Below are positions 34,614 through 43,199 of a stretch of DNA of 64,000 nt, piece by piece. The notes below the pieces were generated by a model. That model did no database searches and was not told where the DNA came from. It saw only the letters and a list, made by a program, of their open reading frames with translations. Each line of letters begins with the position of its first letter. Positions within the stretch are counted from its first letter, which is position 1. This stretch comes from Bog-473 sp963787485 (GTDB taxonomy: Bacteria; Actinomycetota; Acidimicrobiia; Acidimicrobiales; RAAP-2). The stretch is taken from contig CAWBDF010000007.1 in the NCBI GenBank assembly GCA_963787485.1, positions 310,001 through 374,000 of the forward strand. Reading direction: 5' to 3'. The position numbers were made by a program, and so were the translations under genes.

Positions 34614-36158
34614 GTGCCGCCACCGACGTCGAATCAGCCTGATCGAGAGTTGTCCGAACCGGCGACGATGCTCGAGATGTTCAACAAACGGCTGCAGCGT
34701 GCTCCGGGGGACGAGTTCCTGATTCAGCTGGCCGGACGCACGTTGACCTACGCGCAGGTCGCCGCGGCGGCCGACGAAATCGGCGGTCGTTTGGAGGGGC
34801 TGGGACTACAGCCCGGCGATGTGGTCGGCGTGTACGCGTCGAATCGGGCGCATTGGGTCGTGAGCAGTCTCGGGTGCTGGAGTCGCGGACTCGCCGCGGC
34901 TGCCGTGAACCGGCTGATCCCGCCGGGGTCGGCTGCGGACGAGCTGGAGCTGTCAGGAGCCGGGGTGGTCTGCCTGGCGGCCGGCGACGATGTCGGCGAC
35001 ATGCCCTCGTTCGATCTCCTCCCGGTCACCTTGGAGGACGATACGGGCGAACCCTCAACGGAGAGACTGCGGGAGCCGGAGCACGCCGGTGACGCCGTGA
35101 TCGTGTTCACGTCGGGAACGACGGGCAAGCCGAAGGCGCTGCATTCGAGCCATGCCCGGCTCACCGAAGCGGCGCGGCAGCAGGCACGGGACTTCGCGGG
35201 CAACCACGGGTTCCGCGACTCGGTCGCTCCAGACTCCGTAGCACCCATCGTCAGCTTCACGGCGTTCGGGCATCTGGGTGCGTACTACTCCCTGGCGTTC
35301 GCTCTCTGGACCGGACGTCGGTTCGCGCTGGTCGACAAATTCACCGTCGAGGCGGCCAAGGCACTCGTCGAGCGGTATCGGTTGAGCGCACTTCGCCTCA
35401 ACCCCGCGGCCATTCTCATGCTCGCCACGACGGAAGCCGACATCGACATGACGCACCTGCGTTATGTCTATTCCGGAACGGCCCCTCTGTCGGCGAAGAC
35501 CAAGGACCTCTTCACGCAGCGCTACGGCGTTCCGATCTTGCAAGGGTACGGACAGAGCGAGACCGGCCCCATTGCCCTGTCGCGATACGACGACGTGGTG
35601 AGTGGACGGGAGCCTCCAGGATCGGTGGGCCGCGTGCTCGACGAGGTCACAATCCGGATCGCTGACTCCGGCGACCGACCGGTTCCGCCTTCCGCCGAGG
35701 GAGAGATCCAGGTGATGACGAAACAAGCCGCCGGGGAGTCGGAGGGATCGAATCTGTCCTTCACCCGGGATGGCTACATCCGGACCGGCGACATAGGCAG
35801 GATGGATCCCGACGGGTTTTTGTGGGTGACCGGCCGGATGACGGACAAGATGGTGGTCGGTGGGTTCAACCTGTTCCCCGTCGAGGTGGAGGACGTCTTG
35901 CGCAGATCCGAACTGGTCCGCGATGCGGTCGTCGTGGGGATCCCCGACGACCGTCTCGGGGAGCGACCCGTGGCCGGAGTGGTGTGGACCGGGCATTCCG
36001 ATCACGCATCGCTCACGCGGTTCGCTCGAGAGAAACTCGCGGCCTACAAGGTTCCGAGAGAGTGGTTCGACCTCGATGAGATCCCGTTGACCGATCGCGG
36101 GAAGGTCGACCGCCGCGAAGCATTGTCCATTGCCCGATCACTTTTCCCGGAGTCGTGA
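34614..36158 (+). CDS. AMP-dependent acyl-CoA synthetase / ligase
   Basis: A 514-residue ANL-superfamily enzyme. It has F-T-S-G-T-T-G-K-P-K (P-loop-like motif A3), G-Y-G-Q-S-E-T-G (A5), G-Y-I-R-T-G-D (A7), G-R-M-T-D-K-M-V-V-G-G (A8) and D-R-G-K-V-D-R with the catalytic Lys (A10). It activates a carboxylic acid to its CoA ester through an acyl-AMP. The GTG at 34614 lies four bases after the previous stop. Its TGA overlaps the next start. It supplies the entry step for the dehydrogenases and crotonases around it. Confidence 0.93.
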   Translation: MPPPTSNQPDRELSEPATMLEMFNKRLQRAPGDEFLIQLAGRTLTYAQVAAAADEIGGRLEGLGLQPGDVVGVYASNRAHWVVSSLGCWSRGLAAAAVNRLIPPGSAADELELSGAGVVCLAAGDDVGDMPSFDLLPVTLEDDTGEPSTERLREPEHAGDAVIVFTSGTTGKPKALHSSHARLTEAARQQARDFAGNHGFRDSVAPDSVAPIVSFTAFGHLGAYYSLAFALWTGRRFALVDKFTVEAAKALVERYRLSALRLNPAAILMLATTEADIDMTHLRYVYSGTAPLSAKTKDLFTQRYGVPILQGYGQSETGPIALSRYDDVVSGREPPGSVGRVLDEVTIRIADSGDRPVPPSAEGEIQVMTKQAAGESEGSNLSFTRDGYIRTGDIGRMDPDGFLWVTGRMTDKMVVGGFNLFPVEVEDVLRRSELVRDAVVVGIPDDRLGERPVAGVVWTGHSDHASLTRFAREKLAAYKVPREWFDLDEIPLTDRGKVDRREALSIARSLFPES

Positions 36159-37427
36159 CGATGGACTCCGAACCCGTGGCGGGCGGACGCCTGCCCGTGC
36201 TCAATCCCGAGGAGCTCTCGCAGCTTGGGGACGACGATCTCCGAGCTGCGGTCCGTCGTTACCTGCAAGGCCTGCTCCCGACACGTTGGCGTCAGGCCGT
36301 CGAACGCGGAGATGGAGAGGCACTGCGGGCCGCGCGAGCTGAACTGGACCGCGCCGCATGGTGGAGGGCGTTGGCCGACTCGGGACTCGCCGCACCGCAG
36401 TGGCCATTGGGGAGCGGTGGGTTGGGGGCCTCACGAGCACGGGCGAGGATCGTGACCGAGGAGCTGAACCGCGTTCGGGCGCCGTACTCGACCAATCCGG
36501 TCGGGATGGATCTGGTCGGCCCGGTCCTGATGCGACATGGCACCGACGAGCAAAAGAACCTGCTCTATCGGATCGCGTCGCATGAGGACGTGTGGTGTGA
36601 GCTCTTCAGCGAGCCAGGTGCGGGATCCGACCTGGCCGGCCTGTCCACGCGAGCGGTTCGCGACGGGGACGGGTGGATCGTCGACGGACAAAAGGTCTGG
36701 TCCAGCCTGGCCCACGAATCCCGGTGGGGACTTCTTCTCGCTCGCACCGATCCCGACGCCGAGAAGCATGCCGGCATCACGGCCTTCATCATGGACATGC
36801 ACGGCGCCGGCCTCGAGGTTCGCCCGCTTCGACTCCTCACCGGAGACACCCACTTCAACGAAGTCTTCTTCAGCGGTGTCAGGGTCGCCGACACGCTCCG
36901 GATCGGAGAGGTAGGACATGGGTGGGAGATCGCCAGAACGACGCTCGGTTTCGAACACAGCGGTGGCGACCCCGGCGAAGGAATCCAGGGCGGTCTGCCC
37001 GGTCGAGACGTGCCGTCGCTGATTGAGCGCTACGGACCTCTCGCGGTCGGCGAACTTGGGGAGCGGCTCTTGAACGTGTGGATCGACGATTGCGTCGGTC
37101 GCGTGCTCGAGCGCGATGTTGCGGGAACAACGCAAGGCCGGTGCCGTTCCCGGGGCCGAAGGCTCGCTTGAAAAGGTCTTCCACTCTGAACATCGCCAAC
37201 ACGTACAGGAGCTCCTGATCGACCTCGGCGGCGCGGGCGCCGTCGCGTACCGACCTGACGACCTGTGGTCCGAACGATCCGAATGGGCCTTCTTGCGGAC
37301 CCGCACGCGCACGATCGCAGCTGGGACGAGCGAGATCCACCGGAACAAGATCGCCGAACGCCTTCTTGGTCTGCCGCGCGACGATGCCTTCAGAGGTCGT
37401 CCGTGGAAGGACATCCCGAGGAACTGA
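36155..37427 (+). CDS. Acyl-CoA dehydrogenase, frameshifted
   Basis: An acyl-CoA dehydrogenase with F-S-E-P-G-A-G-S-D-L-A-G, I-V-D-G-Q-K-V-W-S-S and a Glu in G-F-E-H that may be the catalytic base. The first frame stops at 37171. Near 37112 the coding signal moves to the +1 frame (M-L-R-E-Q-R-K-A-G, then A-A-G-T-S-E-I-H-R-N-K-I-A-E-R-L-L-G-L-P-R) and ends at 37427. Removing one base gives about 423 residues. The GTG at 36155 overlaps the ligase stop (an ATG two codons later is possible). Probable partner of the 33492 dehydrogenase. Confidence 0.85.
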
Positions 37428-37442
37428 GCACGAAGGGGGATC

Positions 37443-38255
37443 GTGAGTTACGAAACACTGATTCTGGAGCGCCGGGGCCCCGTCGGTTGGCTCGTCCTCA
37501 ACCGGCCGGATTCCCTCAACGCGCACAACGTGACCATGCTCAGTGAACTTCCCCGGGCATGGAGGGAGCTCGACGCCGACGACGATGTCCGCGTGATCGT
37601 CATGACCGGCCGGGGACGTGCGTTCTGTGCCGGGGCGGACGTCAAGGAAGTGGCAGCGTCGGGAGGCGGAATGGCGGAGCGAATGCGCGGTCTCACCGAC
37701 GGGAGTTCACCGGCCCTCGTCTCGGCTCGGTCCAACGAGGTTTGGAAACCCGTGATTGCGGCGGTGAACGGAGTCTGCGCGGGCTCCGGTCTTTCTCACG
37801 TTGCCGATGCGGATATCGCGATCGCCTCGAGCTCGGCATCGTTCCTCGACAACCACGTCAGCGTCGGGCAGGCAGCTGGGCTCGAGCCCGTCGCTTTGAT
37901 GAGCTCCATGCCTCTCACCTCTGTCCTACGTATGGCACTCGTCGGGACCTACGAGAGGCTGAGCGCATACGACGCATTTCGTCTCGGCCTGGTCACCCAG
38001 GTCGTCGATCCTCCCGAACGGTTGGACGAGTCCGTCCAAGAATTGGCGGAGACGATCGCGAAGAACTCTCCCGCCGCGATGCGCCACACCAAGCAGGCGA
38101 TCTGGGCTGCACTCGAAACCAGCCGGAGTGAAGCGACGGCAACGGGGTGGCGCCATGTCGTCGAGATGTGGCGGCATCCCGATAATGCGGAGGGACCGAA
38201 GGCCTTCGCCGAGAGGCGGGAGCCCAACTGGGCTCCTCCGTCTCAACAACCTTGA
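37443..38255 (+). CDS. Crotonase (enoyl-CoA hydratase/isomerase family), atypical active site
   Basis: A 270-residue crotonase with L-N-R-P-D-S-L-N-A-H near the N-terminus and F-C-A-G-A-D-V as oxyanion loop. The catalytic Glu positions are Ser (G-S-G-L-S-H-V) and His (F-L-D-N-H-V-S-V-G), so like the other two crotonases in this operon it lacks both classical residues. The GTG at 37443 follows AAGGGGG, 15 bases after the dehydrogenase stop. Last gene of the rightward operon; the next gene is convergent. The reaction is unknown. Confidence 0.9.
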   Translation: MSYETLILERRGPVGWLVLNRPDSLNAHNVTMLSELPRAWRELDADDDVRVIVMTGRGRAFCAGADVKEVAASGGGMAERMRGLTDGSSPALVSARSNEVWKPVIAAVNGVCAGSGLSHVADADIAIASSSASFLDNHVSVGQAAGLEPVALMSSMPLTSVLRMALVGTYERLSAYDAFRLGLVTQVVDPPERLDESVQELAETIAKNSPAAMRHTKQAIWAALETSRSEATATGWRHVVEMWRHPDNAEGPKAFAERREPNWAPPSQQP

Positions 38256-38323
38256 GCCGGGCTCACCGTGACGGAGCATCGACGCCCAGCGCATGCCCTG
38301 TCACGGGACGACCGGGCACCCTC

Positions 38324-39295
38324 TCATTTGCCGCTCAGACGAGCGACTATGGGCGCGAATTGCTCAATCTTGACGTCGCGGATGGTGAGGTAGCTGATCC
38401 GAAACATCTCGCGCCGCTCTTCAATCCGATCGCAGATGGCCTCCACCGACCCGATGAGGACGTGCGGGTTGGTCATGGCGTCCTCGGGAGAGACCCCAAG
38501 GCGTTGACCCCATTTTTCCGCCGCCTGACGAGTGTCGTCAGTGATGCTCAGGTAATACGCTCCGATTTCGAACACGAGCTTCTCGAACCGATCCCCCGCA
38601 GCATGGCGGATCCACTCGACCTTCTCGAGGGTGCCCGCGGCGTTGCTGGAGCGGTTGCCCTCCGGGATCACCATTCCGGCGCTGTTGTCGCGGTTGAAGC
38701 ACACGATGTCCGCCTTCCGCGCCGCGAGCTCCAAGACCCGCTGTCGACCGCCTCCGACCGCAATCGGTGGTCCGGGTTGCTGGACCGTCTTGGGAATTGC
38801 CTCGAACCCCGAAGCTCGCACTCCGTGGGAACCTTCGACCGAGACCGTGCCCGGAGCGAACGATCCCCGCAAGACGTCGATCACCTCGCCCAGACGGCCA
38901 ATCCTCGTCCCGGCTGCGTCGTAGGGCACACCCATGGCCTCGTACTCGGCTTCGATCCAGCCTGCGCCGAGCCCCACCTCGATCCGCCCCCCCGAGAAGA
39001 CGTCGAGAGTCGCCAACGACTTTGCCAGAACCGTCGGGTTGTGGTAATCGACGCACAGCACCCGAAAGCCGACTCGCAGGGTTGTGGTCGCATCGGCGAT
39101 CACCAGGGCCGTGGGGATGGCCGCGGTCGGTTGCGGTGGGTGGTTGGCCTTCTCCATCGCAGGTCCAGGTCCGAGGTAGTGATCGTTGACATGCATGGCG
39201 AAGTACCCGAGATCCTCGGCCTTGCGGGCGGTCTCCTCGATCTCGCGGCGGCTCGAGGCGCCACCGGTCATGGCAGCAAAACAGAACGGGTGCAT
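38324..39295 (-). CDS. Luciferase-like (LLM) oxidoreductase, probable F420-dependent type
   Basis: A 323-residue LLM enzyme: L-G-Y-F-A-M-H-V-N-D-H, L-A-T-L-D-V-F-S-G-G-R-I-E-V-G-L-G-A-G-W-type core, and G-P-P-I-A-V-G-G-G-R. The layout matches a group of actinobacterial proteins annotated as F420-dependent oxidoreductases; the cofactor is inferred. It is convergent with the crotonase at 37443 and divergent from the isomerase-like gene at 39355. A long plus-strand open frame over it is a shadow. Confidence 0.88.
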   Translation of the reverse strand: MHPFCFAAMTGGASSRREIEETARKAEDLGYFAMHVNDHYLGPGPAMEKANHPPQPTAAIPTALVIADATTTLRVGFRVLCVDYHNPTVLAKSLATLDVFSGGRIEVGLGAGWIEAEYEAMGVPYDAAGTRIGRLGEVIDVLRGSFAPGTVSVEGSHGVRASGFEAIPKTVQQPGPPIAVGGGRQRVLELAARKADIVCFNRDNSAGMVIPEGNRSSNAAGTLEKVEWIRHAAGDRFEKLVFEIGAYYLSITDDTRQAAEKWGQRLGVSPEDAMTNPHVLIGSVEAICDRIEERREMFRISYLTIRDVKIEQFAPIVARLSGK

Positions 39296-39354
39296 GCTCA
39301 GGACAGTACCCGCGCGAGCATGGAATCAGGAACGGGGAAGGACGAGAGCTGACA

Positions 39355-40179
39355 ATGGAGACCCTGGGATACGAGTCAGTGCAGTACTCACCGATGCTTG
39401 GCGCACCTTACCTCGACCTCGAGCGCCAGCTTCGCGCTGCGTCGGCTGCGGGGTTCGACTGGTTCGCCGTCGACATCTGGTCGATCCGGGCCTTCGAGGC
39501 GACCGGAAGGCCGCTGCGAGAGCTGTCGGAGGTCGCGTCATCATGTCGTCTCGAATGCGGGCAACTCCAAACCCTCCTCGTACCGGCTCCTGAACCGTTC
39601 GACACCCTCGTCGAGGATCTGGCTCGAGCAGCCGGTGTCCTGAGTGCGGCGACCGTTCAGGTGCTGCCGTGGAAAACCTCGGACCGGACCCTCCATGATT
39701 TCCGTACCGCGAGCGGCCAGATCCGGGAGTCGGCACCGGACACGGTCTTCGCTCTCGAATACACCCCGATCCAGCCAATGAATTCGATCAAGTCCTCCCT
39801 CGAATTCATCAGAGCGTCCGGTGTCCAGGGATTTGGCGTGAACCTCGACACCTGGCATTTCTTCCAGGGCGACGAGGACTGGCCGGATCTCGAGGCGCTC
39901 TCGCTCGAGGACATCGCGCACCTGCAGATCAGCGATCACGGCCCGATCGCCTCACGAGACGCGCTGCAAGACGAGATGATGCACCGTCGCGCCCTGCCAG
40001 GCGAAGGTGGTTTCGACCTCGCCAGATTCCTGTCGGTCGTACGGAACATCGGATATCACGGCCGAGCCGGTTTCGAGATCCTGTCCGAGCCCATGCGAGA
40101 CATGGAGCCAGAGGACTACGCCGCCGAGGTGCACCGCGCGGCACGAATGTTCTGGGGCACTTCGCCCGCGACCCCGTGA
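39355..40179 (+). CDS. Sugar phosphate isomerase/epimerase-like TIM-barrel protein
   Basis: A 274-residue protein of the xylose-isomerase-like TIM-barrel family (IolE/IolI/hydroxypyruvate isomerase type). Likely metal-binding residues are E in A-L-E-Y-T, D and H in N-L-D-T-W-H-F, the D-H of L-Q-I-S-D-H-G, and E in G-F-E-I-L-S-E. The specific substrate is not evident; it need not be a sugar, since the family also includes ring-opening and inosose-acting enzymes. The ATG is at 39355. It is followed by a luciferase-like gene after about 90 bases. Confidence 0.85.
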   Translation: METLGYESVQYSPMLGAPYLDLERQLRAASAAGFDWFAVDIWSIRAFEATGRPLRELSEVASSCRLECGQLQTLLVPAPEPFDTLVEDLARAAGVLSAATVQVLPWKTSDRTLHDFRTASGQIRESAPDTVFALEYTPIQPMNSIKSSLEFIRASGVQGFGVNLDTWHFFQGDEDWPDLEALSLEDIAHLQISDHGPIASRDALQDEMMHRRALPGEGGFDLARFLSVVRNIGYHGRAGFEILSEPMRDMEPEDYAAEVHRAARMFWGTSPATP

Positions 40180-40268
40180 GATTCCGCTGCCTGAGGCCTC
40201 GGTCAGGTGCCGTACGGCGCGATTGACCTAACATCGCCACTGCTCGCCAACTGATCGGGGGAAGGACC

Positions 40269-41261
40269 GTGCCGCAGCTCGTATTGACCTTCGACCTTCG
40301 CCACCCACCGGAGCTGGGTGCCTCAGGTCCGGAACAGTACGCCGCGGCGCTCGACATCATTGAGTGGGCCGATGAGCGTGGTTTCAGACGGGTGATGTTC
40401 GGTGAACACCACCAGTCGCCCGATGGGTACCTGCCCGCGCCGCTGGTCTTTGCGGCGGCGATCGGCGGCCGAACGAAGAAGATTCGGGCGCAGATCTCCG
40501 TCCTGCTGGCTCCGTTGTACAACCCCGTGAGATTGGCAGAAGAGTTCGCCGTGGCAGACCTGTGCCTGCAGGGCAGGCTCGACGCCGCAGTGGCGGCGGC
40601 CTACGTCGAAGCCGACTTCGACATGTTCGATGTCGATTACGAGCACCGCGGGTTGGCCATGGAGGAATTGGTCCCGTTCCTTCGACGAGCGTGGACCGGT
40701 GAGCCGTTCGAGTACCGGGGGAAGACGATCCGGGTCACCCCGAAACCCGCCCAAGACCCCATGCGGGTCTACATGGGAGGGGGCACCCGAAAGACAATCG
40801 ACCGCGCCGTCCGGCTCAGTGATGGGTGGATCGCTCCGGGGAGCGATGAGGCGTGGTCCCTGTACCGAGATATCTGTCAGCACTACGGCAAGCCTGATCC
40901 CGGGGAGTTCCCCACGTCAGGTCCCATGTTCCTGTGGGTGACGACCGAGGACAAGGAGCAGGTCCTCCATCGGCTTGCGCCACACATCTTGCATCAGGCC
41001 CAGACCTACGCGGCGTGGGCCAGTGCCGCGTTTTCCGGGGCGCACCGGCATCCTTATGCGTTACGCGATTTAAAAGACGTGGTGGCGGGTGTAGGCCAGT
41101 ACCAGATCCTCGACCCAGAGGAGACCGTTGAACTCGCCAACCGGCTCGGTCGCCGCGGCTGGCTGGTTCTCAACCCGCTGATGTCGGGCATCGACCCTGA
41201 CGAGGCCTGGAAGATGCTCGGAGTGGTCGAAGACCTCGTCATCCCCAACCTGGAGTCCTGA
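40269..41261 (+). CDS. Luciferase-like (LLM) flavin/F420-dependent oxidoreductase
   Basis: A 330-residue LLM enzyme closely similar in design to the one at 50673: F-D-L-R-H-P near the start, R-V-M-F-G-E-H-H-Q-S-P-D-G-Y, A-A-V-A-A-A-Y-V-E-A-D-F, M-G-G-G-T-R-K-T. The E-H-H-x-S-x-D-G-Y motif is shared by both. The GTG at 40269 follows GGAAGGA. Probably an FMN- or F420-dependent monooxygenase or dehydrogenase acting on a hydrophobic substrate; it may share a transcript with the NTF2-like and SDR genes downstream. Confidence 0.88.
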   Translation: MPQLVLTFDLRHPPELGASGPEQYAAALDIIEWADERGFRRVMFGEHHQSPDGYLPAPLVFAAAIGGRTKKIRAQISVLLAPLYNPVRLAEEFAVADLCLQGRLDAAVAAAYVEADFDMFDVDYEHRGLAMEELVPFLRRAWTGEPFEYRGKTIRVTPKPAQDPMRVYMGGGTRKTIDRAVRLSDGWIAPGSDEAWSLYRDICQHYGKPDPGEFPTSGPMFLWVTTEDKEQVLHRLAPHILHQAQTYAAWASAAFSGAHRHPYALRDLKDVVAGVGQYQILDPEETVELANRLGRRGWLVLNPLMSGIDPDEAWKMLGVVEDLVIPNLES

Positions 41262-41328
41262 ACTACCTTCGGTGACCGACGTTTGATTTGTACCCGAAAA
41301 CGGCAGCCAGGCAGGAGATGATGAGCGG

Positions 41329-42261
41329 ATGAGCGAGGCCATGCAGATTATCGACACCGATCCCGAACTGCTCCAACGCAGCGCGGAGGCCTCCCGGCAC
41401 GCAGCCGACGAGACCTGGATCCACATCCGCGCCGAATTCGCCGCTGCCGACGGCGACTACGACAAGCTCATGTCGACCCTGCGGACGCAGGGCCCCTACG
41501 GCTACACCATTCAACCCCAGATCAACGGGGACGGAACGGTCAAGGCGCCGATCCTCACGACCCGGGACGACATCCGCACCGCCTACGAGCAGGTACGGGG
41601 CAGGAGCGACCTGCTCAGCTCCGAGTCGCTCATCGAGATCCGGGGCGAATGGTACGTCTTCCAAGAAGCCGTCTCGGTAGGCCACATCAAGGGAGAGCCA
41701 ACGCCCAGCGCCGGTACCCACCTGATCGGGATGTTCCCCGTCGGCAGGGGGGCCGGGATCACGGGAGAGCTGATCTGGCCATGGGTCCCCCGCGAACTGC
41801 TGGGGAAGGGCACCGCGCCGGCGGAGCCGGTCACCGAGCCGATCCAGCTCCGCCGGGATTGCGTCGCGCTCCACGACCGCTACCTCGAAGCGCTGGCCAC
41901 AGGCAATGTCGGTGGCTTGGTGGACACCATGCACGATGACGTGCAGAGCGGCGTCCGGGACTACGTGGCCCAAACCGGTACACTCAACCAGCTCGAAGGC
42001 AAGCCGGCGAACCGCGCCTACTACGCGGCTTTCTTCGACATGTTCGAGGTCCTGAGCGTCGACCTCCTCGATCGCGTCGTGCAGGACTGGTACGTGTTCG
42101 CCGAAGTCCGCTTGACCGTACGGGCCCGCGCCGGCGGCCCGCGTCTCGCATTCCACACCGCCGAGTTCTACGTGACCGCGAACGACGGTCGGTTCTTCGT
42201 ACGCGTCGGTCACGGCACCGACCCGAGCGAAGTTGCAGGTGAGGGAGGGGCCGGGTCGTGA
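41329..42261 (+). CDS. Tandem NTF2/SnoaL-like protein (two domains)
   Basis: A 310-residue protein with two weakly similar NTF2-like halves. The second is the clearer: C-V-A-L-H-D-R-Y-L-E-A-L-A-T-G-N-V, then M-H-D-D-V-Q-S-G-V-R-D-Y and a long beta-sheet with A-F-H-T-A-E-F-Y-V. The first half carries W-Y-V-F-Q-E-A-V-S-V-G-H. Standalone family members are about 130-180 residues, so this is a duplication. The ATG at 41329 follows AGGAGATGATG. Its stop overlaps the SDR start, so they are coupled. The role is unknown; possibly isomerase or dehydratase. Confidence 0.75.
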   Translation: MSEAMQIIDTDPELLQRSAEASRHAADETWIHIRAEFAAADGDYDKLMSTLRTQGPYGYTIQPQINGDGTVKAPILTTRDDIRTAYEQVRGRSDLLSSESLIEIRGEWYVFQEAVSVGHIKGEPTPSAGTHLIGMFPVGRGAGITGELIWPWVPRELLGKGTAPAEPVTEPIQLRRDCVALHDRYLEALATGNVGGLVDTMHDDVQSGVRDYVAQTGTLNQLEGKPANRAYYAAFFDMFEVLSVDLLDRVVQDWYVFAEVRLTVRARAGGPRLAFHTAEFYVTANDGRFFVRVGHGTDPSEVAGEGGAGS

Positions 42262-43199
42262 ACGAGCTTGCCGGTTCAGTGGCCGTGGTCACCGGATCTG
42301 CCAGTGGTCTCGGGCGGGCGATGGCCGAACGCTTCGCCCGGGAGGACATGGTGGCCGTGATCGCTGACAACCGCTTCAGCGAGGCGGAGATGGTGGCCAC
42401 GGAGATCCGACGAGGAGGCGGCCAGGCTGTTGCCGTCGAAGTGGACGTCACGAACCGTGAGTCCGTTGTTGCCTTGGCCGATCGGGTGGATGCGGAGTTG
42501 GGCGGTGCGAGCGTCCTCGTCAATAACGCCGGTGTCGTCTCGTACACCCCCGTTCTCAGCCCGGAAGAGGCAGGGTGGAGATGGATCGTGGACGTCAACC
42601 TGTTCGGCGTCATCTATGGCATTCAGACGTTCCTGCCTCGCATGCTCGAGAGCGGACGCGAAGGCCATATCGTCAACACGGCCTCGCTGGCCGGGGTGGT
42701 CGGTGCTGGTGCACTGGAAGGGAACCACATTCGCCTGGGAACAGGCGAACCCGAGGTCGGCGCCATGTACGGATATATGGCCACGAAACACGCCGTGGTT
42801 GCCATTTCGGAGACAATGGCCGGGGACCTGAGCGGTACTCGCATCGGCGTTTCGGTGCTGTGCCCGTCCCATCACGAGAACACCGGGATCTGGGAGAACT
42901 CACCTCGTCACCGCCCCGACTCTTTCGGTGGCCCGATGGCTGCGGAGGAGATCGAAGCCATCGGGGGGAACCTTCGCCAGAAGGCTTCCGGCTCGCGCGT
43001 CGCCTACAAGCGATATCCCGACGAATGCGCCTCCCGGGTCGTCCGAGCCATCCGGGACTCGCAGTTCTACATCTTCACTCACCCTGAAACCAGACCTGCG
43101 GTGGAGCAGCGATTTTCCCACATGCTCAGGGGATATGACGATGCCGATTCGTTCGGCGTCGGAAATGGGGGGCCAGACCATGGCGACGACGACGGATGA
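42258..43199 (+). CDS. SDR family oxidoreductase
   Basis: A 313-residue SDR, longer than the usual 250. T-G-S-A-S-G-L-G binds the cofactor, N-N-A-G-V and N-T-A-S with Y-G-Y-M-A-T-K form the active site, and the C-terminal ~60 residues are an extension with R-Y-P-D-E-C-A-S-R. The GTG at 42258 overlaps the previous stop, and the 3' end overlaps the P450 start at 43180 by 20 bases, so three genes are translationally linked. Together with the P450 it could oxidise an alcohol formed by hydroxylation. Confidence 0.9.
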   Translation: MNELAGSVAVVTGSASGLGRAMAERFAREDMVAVIADNRFSEAEMVATEIRRGGGQAVAVEVDVTNRESVVALADRVDAELGGASVLVNNAGVVSYTPVLSPEEAGWRWIVDVNLFGVIYGIQTFLPRMLESGREGHIVNTASLAGVVGAGALEGNHIRLGTGEPEVGAMYGYMATKHAVVAISETMAGDLSGTRIGVSVLCPSHHENTGIWENSPRHRPDSFGGPMAAEEIEAIGGNLRQKASGSRVAYKRYPDECASRVVRAIRDSQFYIFTHPETRPAVEQRFSHMLRGYDDADSFGVGNGGPDHGDDDG

